Positions 45,395 through 53,270 of a stretch of 64,000 bases of DNA are shown in pieces. The notes below the pieces were generated by a model. That model saw only the letters and a list, made by a program, of their open reading frames with translations. It was not told the DNA's origin and made no database searches. The stretch comes from Streptomyces yatensis (GTDB lineage Bacteria; Actinomycetota; Actinomycetes; Streptomycetales; Streptomycetaceae). The position numbers and the translations under genes are program-made. The stretch covers positions 9,982,001-10,046,000 of the forward strand of contig NZ_CP072941.1 in NCBI RefSeq assembly GCF_018069625.1, written 5' to 3'. Positions within the stretch are counted from its first letter, which is position 1, and each line of letters begins with the position of its first letter.

Positions 45395-46582
45395 TCAGGC
45401 GCTGCGGTCCGCGAATGGACCACCGTCGGCGAAGGCCAGCGCGGCGAAGCGTTCCCCGATGCGGCGGTGGGTGGCGGCGTCCGGGTGGAGCTCGTCGGGC
45501 AGCGGCAGCTCTTCGGCGTCGGCCTCGCCGTAGAGGTCGAGGCCGTCGAGGTAGTGGAGGTGGGGGTCATCGGCCGCCCGCTGCTTCACGATCCGGGACA
45601 GCTCCTCCCGGATGACGCGCAGCGTGAGCTTCCCCGCGGCGCGGTCGGCGGGGTCGCCGGTGGCCTGGAACCGCAGCTTTCCGGCGCTGAGCGCGCTCAT
45701 GTCGAAGGCCGCGGGGCCGGGCGTGTCCTCGTGGATGGGGCACAGGATGGCGGAGACGACCAGCAGTGGGGTGGTGGGATGCCCCTCGCGGATCGTGTCG
45801 AGGAAGCCGTGCACCGCCGGGGTGAAGGCGCGCAGCCGCATCAGGTCGGCGTTGACCAGGTTGATGCCGATCTTGATGCTGATCAGGTCGGCGGGGGTGT
45901 CCCGCATCGTGCGGGCGGTGAACGGGTCGAGCAGGGCGCTGCCGCCCAGGCCCAGGTTGATCAGTTCCACGCCGCCGAGGGAGGCGGCGACCGCGGGCCA
46001 GATGGCGGTGGGACTCGCGGCGTCGGAACCGTGGCTGATCGAACTGCCGTGGTGCAGCCACACCTTGCGGCCCTGGTCCGGGGCGGGCTCGATGGGGGCG
46101 TCGGTGCGCAGGGCGACGAGTTCGGTGGTCTCGTTGTGCGGCAGCCAGATCTCGACGGTCTTCACGCCGTCGGGCAGATCGGTGAAGCGGAGGGTGCCGA
46201 CCGGACCGGGGTGGCTCTCGGCGGCGCCGGTGGCCAGGTCGATGGCCAGGGTGTTGCCGCCGGTCACCGTGGACTGCCCGGCGAGGCGGCCGTCGACGAG
46301 CAGGTCGTACACGCCGTCCGGGCGGGGCGGGGCGCCCGCGTAGACCCGCTTGGTGGGCAGCGTGTCCAGTTCGACGGCGGTGGCCCGGGTCCGGAAGACC
46401 AGCCGTACGCCGGAGGGCTGAGCCTCCGCCATGGCGAGTTGCCCGTCGGCGTACTGGGCGCGGGCCCAGGCGGGCAGCCGGTGCGGCAGCACCCCGTGCG
46501 CGGTGTGCTCCAGGTCGAGGGCGCCCCGCAGGATGTCCGCGGTGATGGGCGTGGTGATCCAGTCGTGCTCGGTGGTGTGCAT
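45395..46582 (-). CDS. SGNH/GDSL-type hydrolase with N-terminal carbohydrate-binding-like domain
   Basis: 395 residues, cytoplasmic. An N-terminal beta-domain (about 20-165: LPAWARAQYADGQLAMAEAQ, GVYDLLVDGRLAG) is followed by the SGNH hydrolase domain with block I WLHHGSSISHG (nucleophile Ser181), block II GLGGS (211-215), block III Gly-x-Asn (IGINLV) and block V DELH (Asp363-x-x-His366). All four catalytic blocks are intact. Likely an esterase or sugar deacetylase. The start is MHTTEHDW; the frame is open upstream. Confidence 0.85.
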   Translation of the reverse strand: MHTTEHDWITTPITADILRGALDLEHTAHGVLPHRLPAWARAQYADGQLAMAEAQPSGVRLVFRTRATAVELDTLPTKRVYAGAPPRPDGVYDLLVDGRLAGQSTVTGGNTLAIDLATGAAESHPGPVGTLRFTDLPDGVKTVEIWLPHNETTELVALRTDAPIEPAPDQGRKVWLHHGSSISHGSDAASPTAIWPAVAASLGGVELINLGLGGSALLDPFTARTMRDTPADLISIKIGINLVNADLMRLRAFTPAVHGFLDTIREGHPTTPLLVVSAILCPIHEDTPGPAAFDMSALSAGKLRFQATGDPADRAAGKLTLRVIREELSRIVKQRAADDPHLHYLDGLDLYGEADAEELPLPDELHPDAATHRRIGERFAALAFADGGPFADRSA

Positions 46583-46610
46583 GGCCCCAGCCTGTTGATC
46601 ACAGATGTGT

Positions 46611-46656
46611 GGATGGATGGATGGGTGGATATGGGGCGGACGGACGGATGGATCGG
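46611..46656. repeat. GGAT/GGAC tetranucleotide repeats upstream of the SGNH hydrolase
   Basis: GGATGGATGGATGG at 46611-46624 and GGACGGACGGATGGAT at 46638-46653, about 30-70 bp upstream of the minus-strand ATG at 46582. A simple-sequence tract in otherwise complex DNA. Confidence 0.7.
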
Positions 46657-46762
46657 CTGCGCCGACGCGCCGACGCTCCCATGCGCCGCGAGGCTGACCG
46701 CCTACGGCACGCTGCCGTGCCCCTGCGTGCTGCCGTGCCACCGCGTCAGGGCGCGCACCGCG

Positions 46763-47353
46763 TCAGGGCGCGGGCCAGTTCCGCAGCAGGGCGTCGAGGG
46801 CGTCCAGGGTCCGCGACCAGCTTTCCTGGCTGTCGGGGGCGCTGTGGCTGAACCCGCCTGCCAACTCGAGGCTGACGTAGCCGTGGAAGACGCTGCCCAG
46901 CAGCCGGACCGCGTGTGTCTGGTCCGGCTCGGCCAGGTCGTAGCCGCGCAGGATCGCCCGCGTCATCTGTGAGTGCCGGACACCGGCGCTGGCGGCCGCC
47001 GTCTCCGGGTCGAGCCTGAGCTGGGCCGCGGCGTAGCGGCCGGGATGCTCGCGGGCGTAGTCGCGGTAGACGTTGGCGAAGGCGGTCAGGGCGTCCTTTC
47101 CGGCCCGCCCGGCCAGGGCCTCGGCGGCCCGGTCGGCGAGCTCCTCCAGGGCGAGCAGGGCGATCCTGGTCTTGAGGTCCTGGCCGTTCTTCAGGTGCGA
47201 GTAGAGACTCGCGACCTTGACGTCGAACCGTCTTGCCAGCTCGGAGACGGTCACCTGGTCGAAGCCGAGCTCGTCGGCCAGCTCCGCTCCCGCCTGGGTC
47301 AGCCGTTCCGTGGTCAGTCCCACCCGTCCCATGCCCTTCCTCTCCTTCGGCAT
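46763..47353 (-). CDS. TetR-family regulator (WHG C-terminal domain type)
   Basis: 196 residues. N-terminal HTH: TTERLTQAGAELADELGFDQ, VTVSELARRFDVKVASLYSH, LKNGQDLKTRIALLALEELA. The C-terminal helices contain LLGSVFHGYVSLELAGGFSH, the pattern of the TetR_C_33 (WHG) class. It faces the FBP zinc-finger gene, and a perfect 10-bp-arm dyad sits between the two, so it probably represses both. MGRVGL at residue 8 is an alternative start. Confidence 0.87.
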   Translation of the reverse strand: MPKERKGMGRVGLTTERLTQAGAELADELGFDQVTVSELARRFDVKVASLYSHLKNGQDLKTRIALLALEELADRAAEALAGRAGKDALTAFANVYRDYAREHPGRYAAAQLRLDPETAAASAGVRHSQMTRAILRGYDLAEPDQTHAVRLLGSVFHGYVSLELAGGFSHSAPDSQESWSRTLDALDALLRNWPAP

Positions 47354-47365
47354 AACTGATTATGC

Positions 47366-47390
47366 ATTTGCCTAACACCTTTAGGCAAAT
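47366..47390. promoter_or_regulatory. TetR operator, 10-bp-arm inverted repeat
   Basis: ATTTGCCTAA-CACCT-TTAGGCAAAT is perfectly symmetrical. It is AT-rich against the surroundings, 13 bp from each flanking start codon, so it must overlap both promoters. Confidence 0.85.
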
Positions 47391-47403
47391 TAGCCTGCGC
47401 TCT

Positions 47404-47895
47404 ATGAAGCCGCTGACTGAGCAAGAGATCCGTGCCGCGTTCGTGAACTGCAGCAAGGGCGAGGCGAAGCGCCTGTCCGTCCCGCGCGACCTGGCCGACC
47501 GGCCCTGGGGCGACCTGGACTTCCTCGGCTGGCGAGATCCTCAGGCGCCCGACCGCGCCTACCTGGTCACCGAACTGGACGCCCGCCCGATCGCCGTTGC
47601 GCTGCGGTGCCCCGGCCCCGCCTCGTGGCAGGCGCGGCGCAGCATGTGCTCGATGTGCCTGACGGCCCACACGGGCGGCGTCTCCCTGATGGTCGCGGCG
47701 AAGGCCGGGAAGGCCAGGCAGCAGGGGAACTCGGTCGGCGACTACATATGCAGCGACCTCGCCTGTTCGCTCTATGTGCGGGGCAAGAAGGACGCGGGCG
47801 CGGGCTCACGGCCTCAGGAATCGCTCACCCTGGAGGAGAAGATCCAGCGGACCGTGGCGAACGTCGCGGCGTTCCTCGCCAAGGTGACCGCATAA
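47404..47895 (+). CDS. FBP domain protein with C-terminal treble-clef zinc finger
   Basis: 163 residues of the FBP family (fibronectin-binding/EF-G-binding-type zinc finger). Start MKPLTEQEIRAAFVNCSKGE, middle LGWRDPQAPDRAYLVTELD, then the zinc-binding cysteines CSMCLTAHTGG and YICSDLACSLYVRG. Relatives bind elongation factor G and rescue it from fusidic acid; that role is inferred here. No ribosome site lies before the ATG, and the operator ends 13 bp upstream, so translation is probably from a leaderless transcript. It is likely repressed by the divergent TetR protein. Confidence 0.82.
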   Translation: MKPLTEQEIRAAFVNCSKGEAKRLSVPRDLADRPWGDLDFLGWRDPQAPDRAYLVTELDARPIAVALRCPGPASWQARRSMCSMCLTAHTGGVSLMVAAKAGKARQQGNSVGDYICSDLACSLYVRGKKDAGAGSRPQESLTLEEKIQRTVANVAAFLAKVTA

Positions 47896-47952
47896 AGGTG
47901 ACTGCGGCATAGGGGTGACCACATAAGGGTGACCGCAGTGGGTGATCACGTA
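47881..47952. repeat. Tandem imperfect GGTGACC repeats spanning the FBP gene stop
   Basis: Five units of 13-17 bp with the core GGTGACYRC and ATA spacing (47881, 47895, 47912, 47926, 47940). The first unit encodes the last codons and stop of the FBP gene; the rest extend it into the intergenic space. Confidence 0.75.
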
Positions 47953-47975
47953 GCCCGTACCGCCCGGTCGCAGAG

Positions 47976-48009
47976 CGGTGCCCCGCACGCCATCGCGTGC
48001 GGGGCACCG
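47976..48009. terminator. Bidirectional terminator
   Basis: CGGTGCCCCGCACGC and GCGTGCGGGGCACCG form a perfect 15-bp stem with a CATC loop between convergent genes that end at 47895 and 48041. Confidence 0.85.
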
Positions 48010-48040
48010 GGTCGGTCGGTCGGGCGTCGATCGCAGCGTG

Positions 48041-48463
48041 TCAGCCGCAGTTGGTCTCGGCCTTCTCGAAGCGCACACCGTCGATCCAGCCCCACCAGTC
48101 CACGCAGGTGCCTCGTGCGCTCACATAGATCGGTCCCGCGTAGGAGCGGTAGTTGCCGCTGTCGTAGATGTCGTGGATCTCCGTGTCGCTCCGCGAGAGG
48201 TAGATGGTCATCGGCACCGGCTCGCCGGCCACGTTCCGGATCGCGACCAGGCAGTTCTTGCCCGTGGCGGAGCTGTAGGTGAGATACGCCGTGCCCTTGT
48301 CCCCGACCTCGGTGGAGTTGACGACCTTATAGCCGGAGCCGCAGGCGCCGTTGTACGCAACGTGCGCGGCGGTCGCGGAGGCCGCGGGCGCTGCCGCCAT
48401 GAGGGCGGCCGCTCCCGCGCCGGTCACTGCCGCGATGGCCAGGGCGCGCTTGAGGTGAGTCAT
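48041..48463 (-). CDS. Secreted spore-associated protein A-like (SapA family)
   Basis: 140 residues. Signal peptide KRALAIAAVTGAGAAALMAA with an Ala-rich cleavage region (APAASATAAH). The mature part begins YNGACGSGYKVVNSTEVGDK and continues GTAYLTYSSATGKNCLVAIR, which matches the spore-associated protein A pattern of streptomycetes, with four cysteines (GACG, KNC, GTC and the terminal NCG) that probably form two disulfides. It would be exported and may coat spores or bind other surface material. The role is inferred from family. Confidence 0.72.
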   Translation of the reverse strand: MTHLKRALAIAAVTGAGAAALMAAAPAASATAAHVAYNGACGSGYKVVNSTEVGDKGTAYLTYSSATGKNCLVAIRNVAGEPVPMTIYLSRSDTEIHDIYDSGNYRSYAGPIYVSARGTCVDWWGWIDGVRFEKAETNCG

Positions 48464-48981
48464 TGGTTCCCCGTTCGTATGGTGTTCGGTGCTGTCGGTG
48501 AAGTGCCGCGGGTTGATTTCCCGGTCACTACGACCCGCCACCCGGCCCGTGAGTTGTCCTACCGCACCGTTACGGATCTGTCCGCACTGTCACCAACGCG
48601 TAACAGCGGCATGGGCTGCGCGCCGATGCCAATCCGTGGGCGGGGGCGGGCCGCTCGCGCAAGAAACGTCAGCAGAAAAGGGGCTGACGGTCAGCGAGCG
48701 ACCAGGGGAAGGGATATCGAACTCTTTGGAACATGTGTCCCTGAAGCGGCGTTCCGCGCATGCTGCCCGTTCACCTCCCCGCGGCCCCTCCGAGTGCTGA
48801 CGCGAGTAGATCGGGCGTGTGGTGTGGTGCTTTGGTGGAGGGGATGGGGGTGTTTTCTGGTGCTTCTTCGGTGCTTTTGCCGGACGTGCCGTCGTTGCTG
48901 GGTGCGCGCGTCCCCGGCGGTTCTGGCGATGGTGCGTCTCTCTTAGACTGTGCCGGTCCCCAAGTTGATCGGAGCATCCCT
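48464..48981. other. 518-bp intergenic region upstream of the lipoprotein-tap-tpg cluster
   Basis: Divergent upstream region of the SapA-like gene and the lipoprotein gene. It contains a CTGAC-G-GTCAG dyad near 48683 and, from about 48800, a G/T-rich segment on the plus strand with lower GC than the flanks (for example GGTGGAGGGGATGGGGGTG). No conserved gene was seen on either strand, although frames are open. It probably holds both promoters and may mark a junction. Confidence 0.5.
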
Positions 48982-49221
48982 ATGCGTCGCCTTGCCGCCG
49001 CCCTTTTGGTAATGACCGCTTTTGCCTCGCTCGCCGGCTGCGCGCAGGATTTCGACCGGGGCCCTGATGGGACGGTCTCCGACAAGGTCAAGGACGGAAA
49101 GAAGTTCTACTTGGTCGTCGATCCGGCCAAGGGCGGAGACGAGAAGAAGTTCCGCGTCAGCAAGTACGACTATCACGACTGCAACCGCGGTTCGAAGTAC
49201 CCCAAGTGTGTTGACGATTAA
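48982..49221 (+). CDS. Small lipoprotein upstream of tap
   Basis: 79 residues. Signal peptide MRRLAAALLVMTAFASLAGC with the lipobox LAGC (Cys20 lipidated). The mature part is charged (DFDRGPDGTVSDKVKDGKKF, YLVVDPAKGGDEKKFRVSKY, DYHDCNRGSKYPKCVDD) with a YDYHDC segment and a second Cys that could pair. Not a named family to me. It is followed by a strong hairpin, so it is transcribed separately from tap. Confidence 0.65.
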   Translation: MRRLAAALLVMTAFASLAGCAQDFDRGPDGTVSDKVKDGKKFYLVVDPAKGGDEKKFRVSKYDYHDCNRGSKYPKCVDD

Positions 49222-49239
49222 TCAGCTCGCCTTCGCCTC

Positions 49240-49280
49240 GATCGCGGGGTCGGCCGTGCCTTTCGGCTGACCCCGCGATC
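49240..49280 (+). terminator. Hairpin after the lipoprotein gene
   Basis: GATCGCGGGGTCGGCC pairs with GGCTGACCCCGCGATC (16-bp stem, one G-T wobble) around a 9-nt loop, 18 bp after the stop and about 80 bp before tap. Confidence 0.8.
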
Positions 49281-49357
49281 TCTCCGGGCCGGAACTCCCC
49301 GGCCCGGAAGGTCCCCAGCCTCCGCGCCCCCACCGCGTTCGCGACAGGAGTGATTGG

Positions 49358-51628
49358 GTGCGCGATGACATGTGCGTTGCGGAGAGCGATGGGGATAGGG
49401 TTTGCCCGGAGGTGAGCCCTGTGCCCGCTGAGGACGAGTTGTTCAGCGCTGTCGACGCGCTGCTGGAGCAGGTCGCCCAGGACGATCTGCCGGCACCCGC
49501 GGAGCGCAAGAGGCTGCGCGAGGCCGCGGGGCTGAGCCAGGCCGGGATCGCCAAGGCGCTGGACATCCGCCGGGAAGCGGTGGGCAACTGGGAATCCGGC
49601 AAGACCGAGCCGCGGCAGCCGAAGCGCGCCGCGTACGCCCGGCTGCTGAAGGGCCTGGCCGCCCGCTTCCCCGCCCCCGCGGCGGGCGCGGCACCCGCCG
49701 CCCCCGAGCCGTCACCGCCCGCCCAGCCGACACCGGCGCAGACCCCGCCCCCCGGCCAGGGCCATTCCCCCCAGCGGAGTCCCCAACGGCCCGGGGAGGC
49801 CGCCGCACAGGACACGACCCGGCAACTCGCCACGGCCCCGGCACAGCGGGCCCGCCCGCCCCGGCCGTCCGCATCGCGGCGCCCGGACGCGATGGCGCGG
49901 GTAGCGGGGGCGGCCGGGACCACCGCCGCCACCCCCGCCGCGGACCCGCGCTTCGCCCACGGCCCGCTGGCCGTCGTGGATGTCGTGGACGGCCAGGTCT
50001 GTGCGTACTGCCCCGGCGGGCTGGTCCTGGACATCCCGGCCAAGTCCCTCCCGTCGCTGGTGGAGTGGACTCTGGCCGAGGCGCGGCTGGGCGCACCGCG
50101 GCTGAACCGCAACGGCAGGGACGCCGACCCCGTTCTGGTGCTCACGGACGCGGCCGCGCTGCGCCTCGGCCTCCCGGCCCGGCTGACCGACGAGGAGCGG
50201 CGGGCCGGGAGGCTGTCCGAGGGCCACAAGGTCGTCGAGGAACTGGAGCGGGCCGACTGGCGGCTCACCCGGCGCGGGCTCGGCCCGTGGGCGCGCATCT
50301 ACCGTCCCGCCGAGGGCTCGCGGCGCGCCTGCGTCCAGCTGTGCGTCCTGGGCTGGGAGGCGCTCGATACGCGCTCCTGGGGGGAGGCCGCGCAGTTGCC
50401 GCCCGCCGATCTGGCGCACCTGCTGGGCACCTACGCCGACCGCGTCATGACGCCCTGTGGCTCCACCGCCGTCACCGGCCTGGAGCTGATGACCGCTCTG
50501 CACCCGCCCACCCGCGCCGGTGAGCCGGACAGCGCCGGCCGGCGGCACGGCGAGCACAACCCCGGCTCGCTGGGCACCCGGCCGGTGGAGTGCGCCCCGC
50601 CCGAGGCCCCGGACGGCCATCCACTCCTGGCACATCTTCCGCGCTTCCACCAGCGCACCCCCGACGAGGTGCTGGTGGAGGAGGCATACGACTGGGCGCG
50701 CCCGCTCACCGACGACGAGTGCGCCAAGCGCTATGTGGTGGGCATCGACGTCAACATGGCCTTCGCCGCGGCCGCCAACGGCACCGTCTTCGGCCTCGGC
50801 GAGCCCGTGCACGCCAAGCGGCCGCCGTTCGACCCGAAGATCCCCGGCTCATGGCTGGTGGACCTCTCCCACGTCGAACTGGATCCGCGCCTGCCGAGCC
50901 CCTTCACCCCGACCGGGGAGCGGCCGACGGGCCCCGCCTGGTACGCCACGCCGACCGTCGCCTACGCCGCCGAACTCGGTTACGGCGTCGCCCCCATCGA
51001 GGCGTACCTCCGCCCGGACAACGGCCGCTACCTGGACGCCTGGTACACTCGGCTGCGGGACGCCTATATCGCCACCATGGCCGACCTGGGAGTCACCGCC
51101 GGCATGGGACCGCGGGAGTTCCTGACCGCCATGGACGGCCACCGGCGGGCCGATCCGCAGATCGCGATCGTTCTCTCGGCGATCAAGGCGACCGTCAAGG
51201 GCGGCATCGGGAAGCTGCGCGAACGCCCCCGCGGCGGTGGCTGGCGCCCGGGTCAGCCCTGGCCCGCGCTCCAGCGCCCGACCTGGCGGCCCGACATCCG
51301 CGCCGCGGTCATCTCCAAGGCGCGGGTCAATATGCACCGCAAGATGCTCAAGACGGCGGAGGCCACCGGCCAGTACCCGGTGGCCGTCCTCTCCGACTGC
51401 GCCGTCTACCCCTCGGACGGGCCCGGCCCGCTGGACTTCCTGCCCCACAAGGACGGCAAGCCGCTGCCGGGCGGCTTCCGGATCGGAGTGAGTCCGGGAA
51501 TGGTCAAGCACGAAGGCACCCAGACCACCCTGTGGGCCGAGGGCGTGCGCGAGGAGCACGGCGATGACCTCAACCTTGCCCGGTACATCAAGGACGGCCA
51601 CGTCACCGCCCCGGACAACGGAGAGTAG
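49358..51628 (+). CDS. tap: Telomere-associated protein Tap
   Basis: 756 residues, close to known Tap length (about 740). An N-terminal Xre-like HTH (RLREAAGLSQAGIAKALDIR, REAVGNWESGKTEP; about 51-85) is followed by a Pro/Ala-rich linker (about 105-185) and a large conserved body. Tap binds the telomeric 3' overhang and recruits Tpg; work on Streptomyces also ascribes to it priming/deoxynucleotidylation of Tpg. The body contains polymerase-like segments YVVGIDVNMAFAAA (about 459-472), IKATVKGGIGKL (about 609-620) and VAVLSDCAVYPS (about 674-685). The GTG start has AGGAG eight bases upstream. tpg begins 5 bp after the stop, so they form an operon. Confidence 0.93.
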   Translation: MRDDMCVAESDGDRVCPEVSPVPAEDELFSAVDALLEQVAQDDLPAPAERKRLREAAGLSQAGIAKALDIRREAVGNWESGKTEPRQPKRAAYARLLKGLAARFPAPAAGAAPAAPEPSPPAQPTPAQTPPPGQGHSPQRSPQRPGEAAAQDTTRQLATAPAQRARPPRPSASRRPDAMARVAGAAGTTAATPAADPRFAHGPLAVVDVVDGQVCAYCPGGLVLDIPAKSLPSLVEWTLAEARLGAPRLNRNGRDADPVLVLTDAAALRLGLPARLTDEERRAGRLSEGHKVVEELERADWRLTRRGLGPWARIYRPAEGSRRACVQLCVLGWEALDTRSWGEAAQLPPADLAHLLGTYADRVMTPCGSTAVTGLELMTALHPPTRAGEPDSAGRRHGEHNPGSLGTRPVECAPPEAPDGHPLLAHLPRFHQRTPDEVLVEEAYDWARPLTDDECAKRYVVGIDVNMAFAAAANGTVFGLGEPVHAKRPPFDPKIPGSWLVDLSHVELDPRLPSPFTPTGERPTGPAWYATPTVAYAAELGYGVAPIEAYLRPDNGRYLDAWYTRLRDAYIATMADLGVTAGMGPREFLTAMDGHRRADPQIAIVLSAIKATVKGGIGKLRERPRGGGWRPGQPWPALQRPTWRPDIRAAVISKARVNMHRKMLKTAEATGQYPVAVLSDCAVYPSDGPGPLDFLPHKDGKPLPGGFRIGVSPGMVKHEGTQTTLWAEGVREEHGDDLNLARYIKDGHVTAPDNGE

Positions 51629-51633
51629 CGACG

Positions 51634-52188
51634 ATGGGCAAGCTCGCGGAGAGCCTGGACAAGGCGGTGGAAGGCACCTTCACCCGCCCCGTCCCCAAGT
51701 CGGCCGGTGCGCGGATGCGCTATCTGGTCAGGCAGCTCAAGGGCACCCGGCCGGTGGCCGACCTGCTCGGCATCTCCCAGCGCACCGTCGAGCGGTACGT
51801 CAAGGACCAGCTCAAGCGGCCCCGCGAGCCCCTCGCCGCCCGGATGGAGCGCGAGGTGAGGAAGCGGTGGCAGCCGCAGATCCGCGCCAGGGCCAAGAAA
51901 CAGGCCGCCACCACCGGCGGCATCGTCCTCGACACCCGCGCCCGCTTCGGCTACACCGCCGCCCCCGGCACCACCGACGACGCCCGGCTGCGCCACATCA
52001 CCCAGGCGCTGCCGCCGCAGTACGCCGCCCGCCTCTTCGACGCCCAGGAGCAGGGCGCCCCCGAACAGCAACTGCTCGACATCGCCGCTGAGGGCCTGCA
52101 GGAGATCTACTTCAAGGACCGCGGCCGCCGCGCCCAGGGCCTGCTGGTGGAGTTCACCGACATCGACTACATCGAGGTCGATTTGTAG
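51634..52188 (+). CDS. tpg: Telomere terminal protein Tpg
   Basis: 184 residues, the canonical Tpg length. It becomes covalently attached to the 5' ends of the linear replicon and primes end-patching. Visible parts: a DNA-binding HTH (GTRPVADLLGISQRTVERYV, KDQLKRPRE; about 37-65), a basic segment (VRKRWQPQIRARAKKQAA), the Thr-bearing strand GYTAAPGTTDDARLRHITQ with Thr113/Thr114 (the reported nucleotide-accepting Thr is, from memory, Thr114) and the acidic C-terminus FTDIDYIEVDL. The GGAGAG ribosome site overlaps the tap stop. The start was chosen at MGKLAESLDKAVEG as in known Tpg proteins. Confidence 0.95.
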   Translation: MGKLAESLDKAVEGTFTRPVPKSAGARMRYLVRQLKGTRPVADLLGISQRTVERYVKDQLKRPREPLAARMEREVRKRWQPQIRARAKKQAATTGGIVLDTRARFGYTAAPGTTDDARLRHITQALPPQYAARLFDAQEQGAPEQQLLDIAAEGLQEIYFKDRGRRAQGLLVEFTDIDYIEVDL

Positions 52189-52318
52189 GGAGCAGGGGGT
52201 GACGCGCCCGGGTGCCCGGGCCGGATCGACGTGTCGCTCCACGTCCAGGAAGTCGGACCATCTGACGTGTCGTCGCGCCGCTGAATGCCGGATGCCAATC
52301 TGGCCGCGTCCCTCTCGA

Positions 52319-53209
52319 CTACCGCTGTCGGCCCAGTACCTCGGCGACGCGGATGAACCCCTCCGTGCCATGGCCCAGCCCGATGGCGCGGCGGGTCATG
52401 CCCTCGGCCGCGCGCATCACCCCCGCCTCGATGCCGTGCGCCTCGGAGGTGTGGACGATATGGGCCATGGTCGATGCGCCCGAGGTCATCGGGTTGCCCT
52501 CACCGGAGAAGGTGCCGCGGTCCATCTCCTCCGCGGTCTCTTCGAAGAGCGGCGGAAGGATCGCACCGATGCCCTTGGCGAAGGGCGCCAACTCCCGGGC
52601 GCTGATCCCCTCCGCCCGCGCCACCGCCAGGGCGTGCGCGTAGCCCGCCATCGCCGTCCAGAAGATGTCGAGCAGCGCGATGTCGTACGCCGCTGCCCGG
52701 CCGATCTCCTCGCCGAGGTGGGTGTGGCTACCGGGCAGTGCCTCCAGCACGGGCCGGTGCTCCTGGTAGAGCTCCGCGGGGCCGCTGTGGATGAACACCG
52801 AGGCAGGTGTTCCCATGGTGGTGGTCGGCGTCATGATCGCGCCGTCGAGGTATCGGATGCCATGGCCGGCCGCCCAGTCCGCGGTGTCCCGGGCCCGGTC
52901 CGGAGTGTCCGCGCTCAGGTTCACCACGGTGCGTCCCTTGAGTGCGTCGGTGACCGTGTCCCGCCGCAGGATCGCGTCCGACGCGTCGTAGTTCACCACG
53001 CAGACCACGGTCAACTCACTTGCGGTGACGGCCTCTTCCGCCGATCGCGCACTGACCGCCCCCCGCTCGATCAGCTCCTCATCCTTGCCCGGCGTCCGGT
53101 TCCAGACCGTGGTCCGCAGCCCGGCGTCCAGGAACGCACCGGCCAGGGCGCGGCCCATCGGACCCAGACCGAGCACGGTGACGGCAGAATGTTCGGAGTG
53201 CATAGACAT
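52319..53209 (-). CDS. NAD(P)-binding imine reductase-like protein
   Basis: 296 residues of the beta-hydroxyacid dehydrogenase/imine reductase group. Rossmann start VTVLGLGPMGRALAGAFLDA, the NRTPGK adenine-phosphate loop expected for NADP, LSADTPDRARDTADWAAGHG, YLDGAIMTPTTTMGTPAS and the long interdomain helix AAAYDIALLDIFWTAMAGYA, which is typical of actinobacterial imine reductases rather than true hydroxyacid dehydrogenases. Divergent from an HxlR regulator 61 bp away. Met1 and Met3 are both possible starts. Confidence 0.8.
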   Translation of the reverse strand: MSMHSEHSAVTVLGLGPMGRALAGAFLDAGLRTTVWNRTPGKDEELIERGAVSARSAEEAVTASELTVVCVVNYDASDAILRRDTVTDALKGRTVVNLSADTPDRARDTADWAAGHGIRYLDGAIMTPTTTMGTPASVFIHSGPAELYQEHRPVLEALPGSHTHLGEEIGRAAAYDIALLDIFWTAMAGYAHALAVARAEGISARELAPFAKGIGAILPPLFEETAEEMDRGTFSGEGNPMTSGASTMAHIVHTSEAHGIEAGVMRAAEGMTRRAIGLGHGTEGFIRVAEVLGRQR

Positions 53210-53270
53210 GAAACTTCAACTCCCATACGGATATACGCGTAACTGATAACTCGAAGGACACAGAGCGAAG

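Noticed and set aside
47881..47952. CRISPR-like array
   Set aside because: The units are 13-17 bp, contiguous and without spacers. It is a tandem repeat, and no cas genes are present.
52206..52221. GCCCGGG-TG-CCCGGGC as a terminator or telomere-like palindrome after tpg
   Set aside because: The loop would be only two bases, and it is a single short palindrome, unlike the densely packed palindromes of Streptomyces telomeres.
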